Positions 7,513 to 7,853 of a stretch of DNA of 7,853 nucleotides are shown here, piece by piece. The DNA is taken from NCBI GenBank assembly GCA_047974415.1, contig JBKECH010000117.1, positions 1-7,853 of the forward strand, written 5' to 3'. Below the pieces are notes generated by a model. That model saw only the letters and a program-made list of their open reading frames with translations, made no database searches and was not told the DNA's origin. The translations under genes and the position numbers were made by a program. Every line of letters begins with the position of its first letter. Position 1 is the stretch's first letter. The stretch comes from JBKEAJ01 sp047974415. Its GTDB lineage: Bacteria > Bacteroidota > Bacteroidia > Bacteroidales > Prolixibacteraceae.

Positions 7513-7853
7513 CCAATTCATAAACTCCCAGTATCCAAAACGGTAAGTTTTGATATTTAACTTTATAGTTCAGATTCTTGGTATTATAGCTGGGCTATAT
7601 TTTGGTGTGCCTGTCCATATAATATTGAAATCACTACTGTCCGCTAAAATAAAATTCAGTCAATATATCTTTCGTAACTTTCACATAATCAATGTTCGTT
7701 ATCCGTCTTTTCAAAAGTAAGCCCCCTCCATTTCGGGGAATAAAGAATTTTGATATCTCATTCTATTTTGATATGATACTGCTTTCCAGCAGGCTTCAGG
7801 CTCTTCTAAAAACTCGTAAATATTGATATAGCACATTAATTGATGGCGTATGA
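7513..7853. other. Region after the terminator with no confident gene
   Basis: This 341-base stretch is A/T-rich and has no plus-strand frame of useful length. The minus strand holds overlapping short open stretches in different frames: one from the right edge to a stop at 7711-7713, and one of 42 codons (7762 down to 7637, stop at 7634-7636) that starts after a stop and has no obvious start codon. The word ACTGTCCGCTAAAA at 7636-7649 resembles an insertion-sequence end. ATTTTGATAT occurs twice (7747-7756, 7765-7774). No tRNA, rRNA, CRISPR or recognisable promoter is seen. The best reading is intergenic sequence with a possible decayed gene or mobile-element end. Confidence 0.5.
7711..7853 (-). 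CDS. Possible 3' end of a minus-strand gene running in from the right edge
   Basis: On the minus strand the frame read from base 7851 is open for 46 codons to a TGA at 7713-7711. The peptide has a protein-like composition, with EFLEEPEACWKAVSYQNR and the ending SLFPEMEGAYF, and a small internal repeat (SYQN / RYQN) that comes from the ATTTTGATAT direct repeat. It contains an ATG at codon 6, so it could be a 41-residue ORF or the tail of a longer gene beyond the window. I do not recognise a family. A second minus-strand frame overlapping it is also open, so chance or a decayed gene is quite possible. Its convergent orientation would fit a two-way terminator at 7480-7512. Confidence 0.22.
   Translation of the reverse strand, partial: IRHQLMCYINIYEFLEEPEACWKAVSYQNRMRYQNSLFPEMEGAYF

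Noticed and set aside
7484..7580. Short minus-strand open stretch running through the hairpin
   Set aside because: It is about 30 codons, is interrupted on both sides by stops, and passes through a hairpin that explains the sequence better than coding does.

Overview
The window looks like part of a polysaccharide utilization locus (PUL) from a member of the Bacteroidota, probably a gut-type Bacteroidales. The reasons are an adjacent SusC/SusD pair, two further lipoproteins built from domains of unknown function (DUFs) that occur almost only in such loci, A/T-rich gene leaders without a clear Shine-Dalgarno sequence, and modest GC content. Genus and species cannot be read from the sequence.

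Layout. Positions 1-7383 hold four tandem plus-strand genes separated by only 19, 37 and 26 bases, so they are almost certainly one operon. They are: (1) a SusC-like TonB-dependent outer-membrane transporter whose signal peptide lies before the window; (2) a SusD-like surface lipoprotein, complete; (3) a 415-residue lipoprotein with a DUF4959 - DUF5126 - DUF5000 layout; (4) a 365-residue lipoprotein with an N-terminal DUF4998, a second beta-rich segment and a C-terminal F5/8 type C (discoidin) domain. About 96 bases after the last stop there is a perfect 14-bp hairpin, the likely transcription terminator. The remaining ~340 bases have no confident gene. They contain a minus-strand frame running in from the right edge and a short sequence that resembles the end of an insertion sequence, both uncertain.

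How the genes work together. In the established model for SusC/SusD systems, SusD is a lid on the SusC barrel, and the pair captures oligosaccharides at the cell surface and moves them into the periplasm using energy from TonB. Genes 3 and 4 are placed, and carry lipoprotein signals and C-terminal carbohydrate-binding-like folds, as expected for accessory surface glycan-binding proteins. This role is inferred. No glycoside hydrolase, lyase, sulfatase or regulator is visible, so the substrate cannot be named; the enzymes, if any, would be upstream of the window or elsewhere.

I do not see a previously undescribed system here. The points most worth a second look are the parallel architecture of the two accessory lipoproteins, the unusually long leader of gene 3, and the degenerate coding-like sequence downstream of the terminator.
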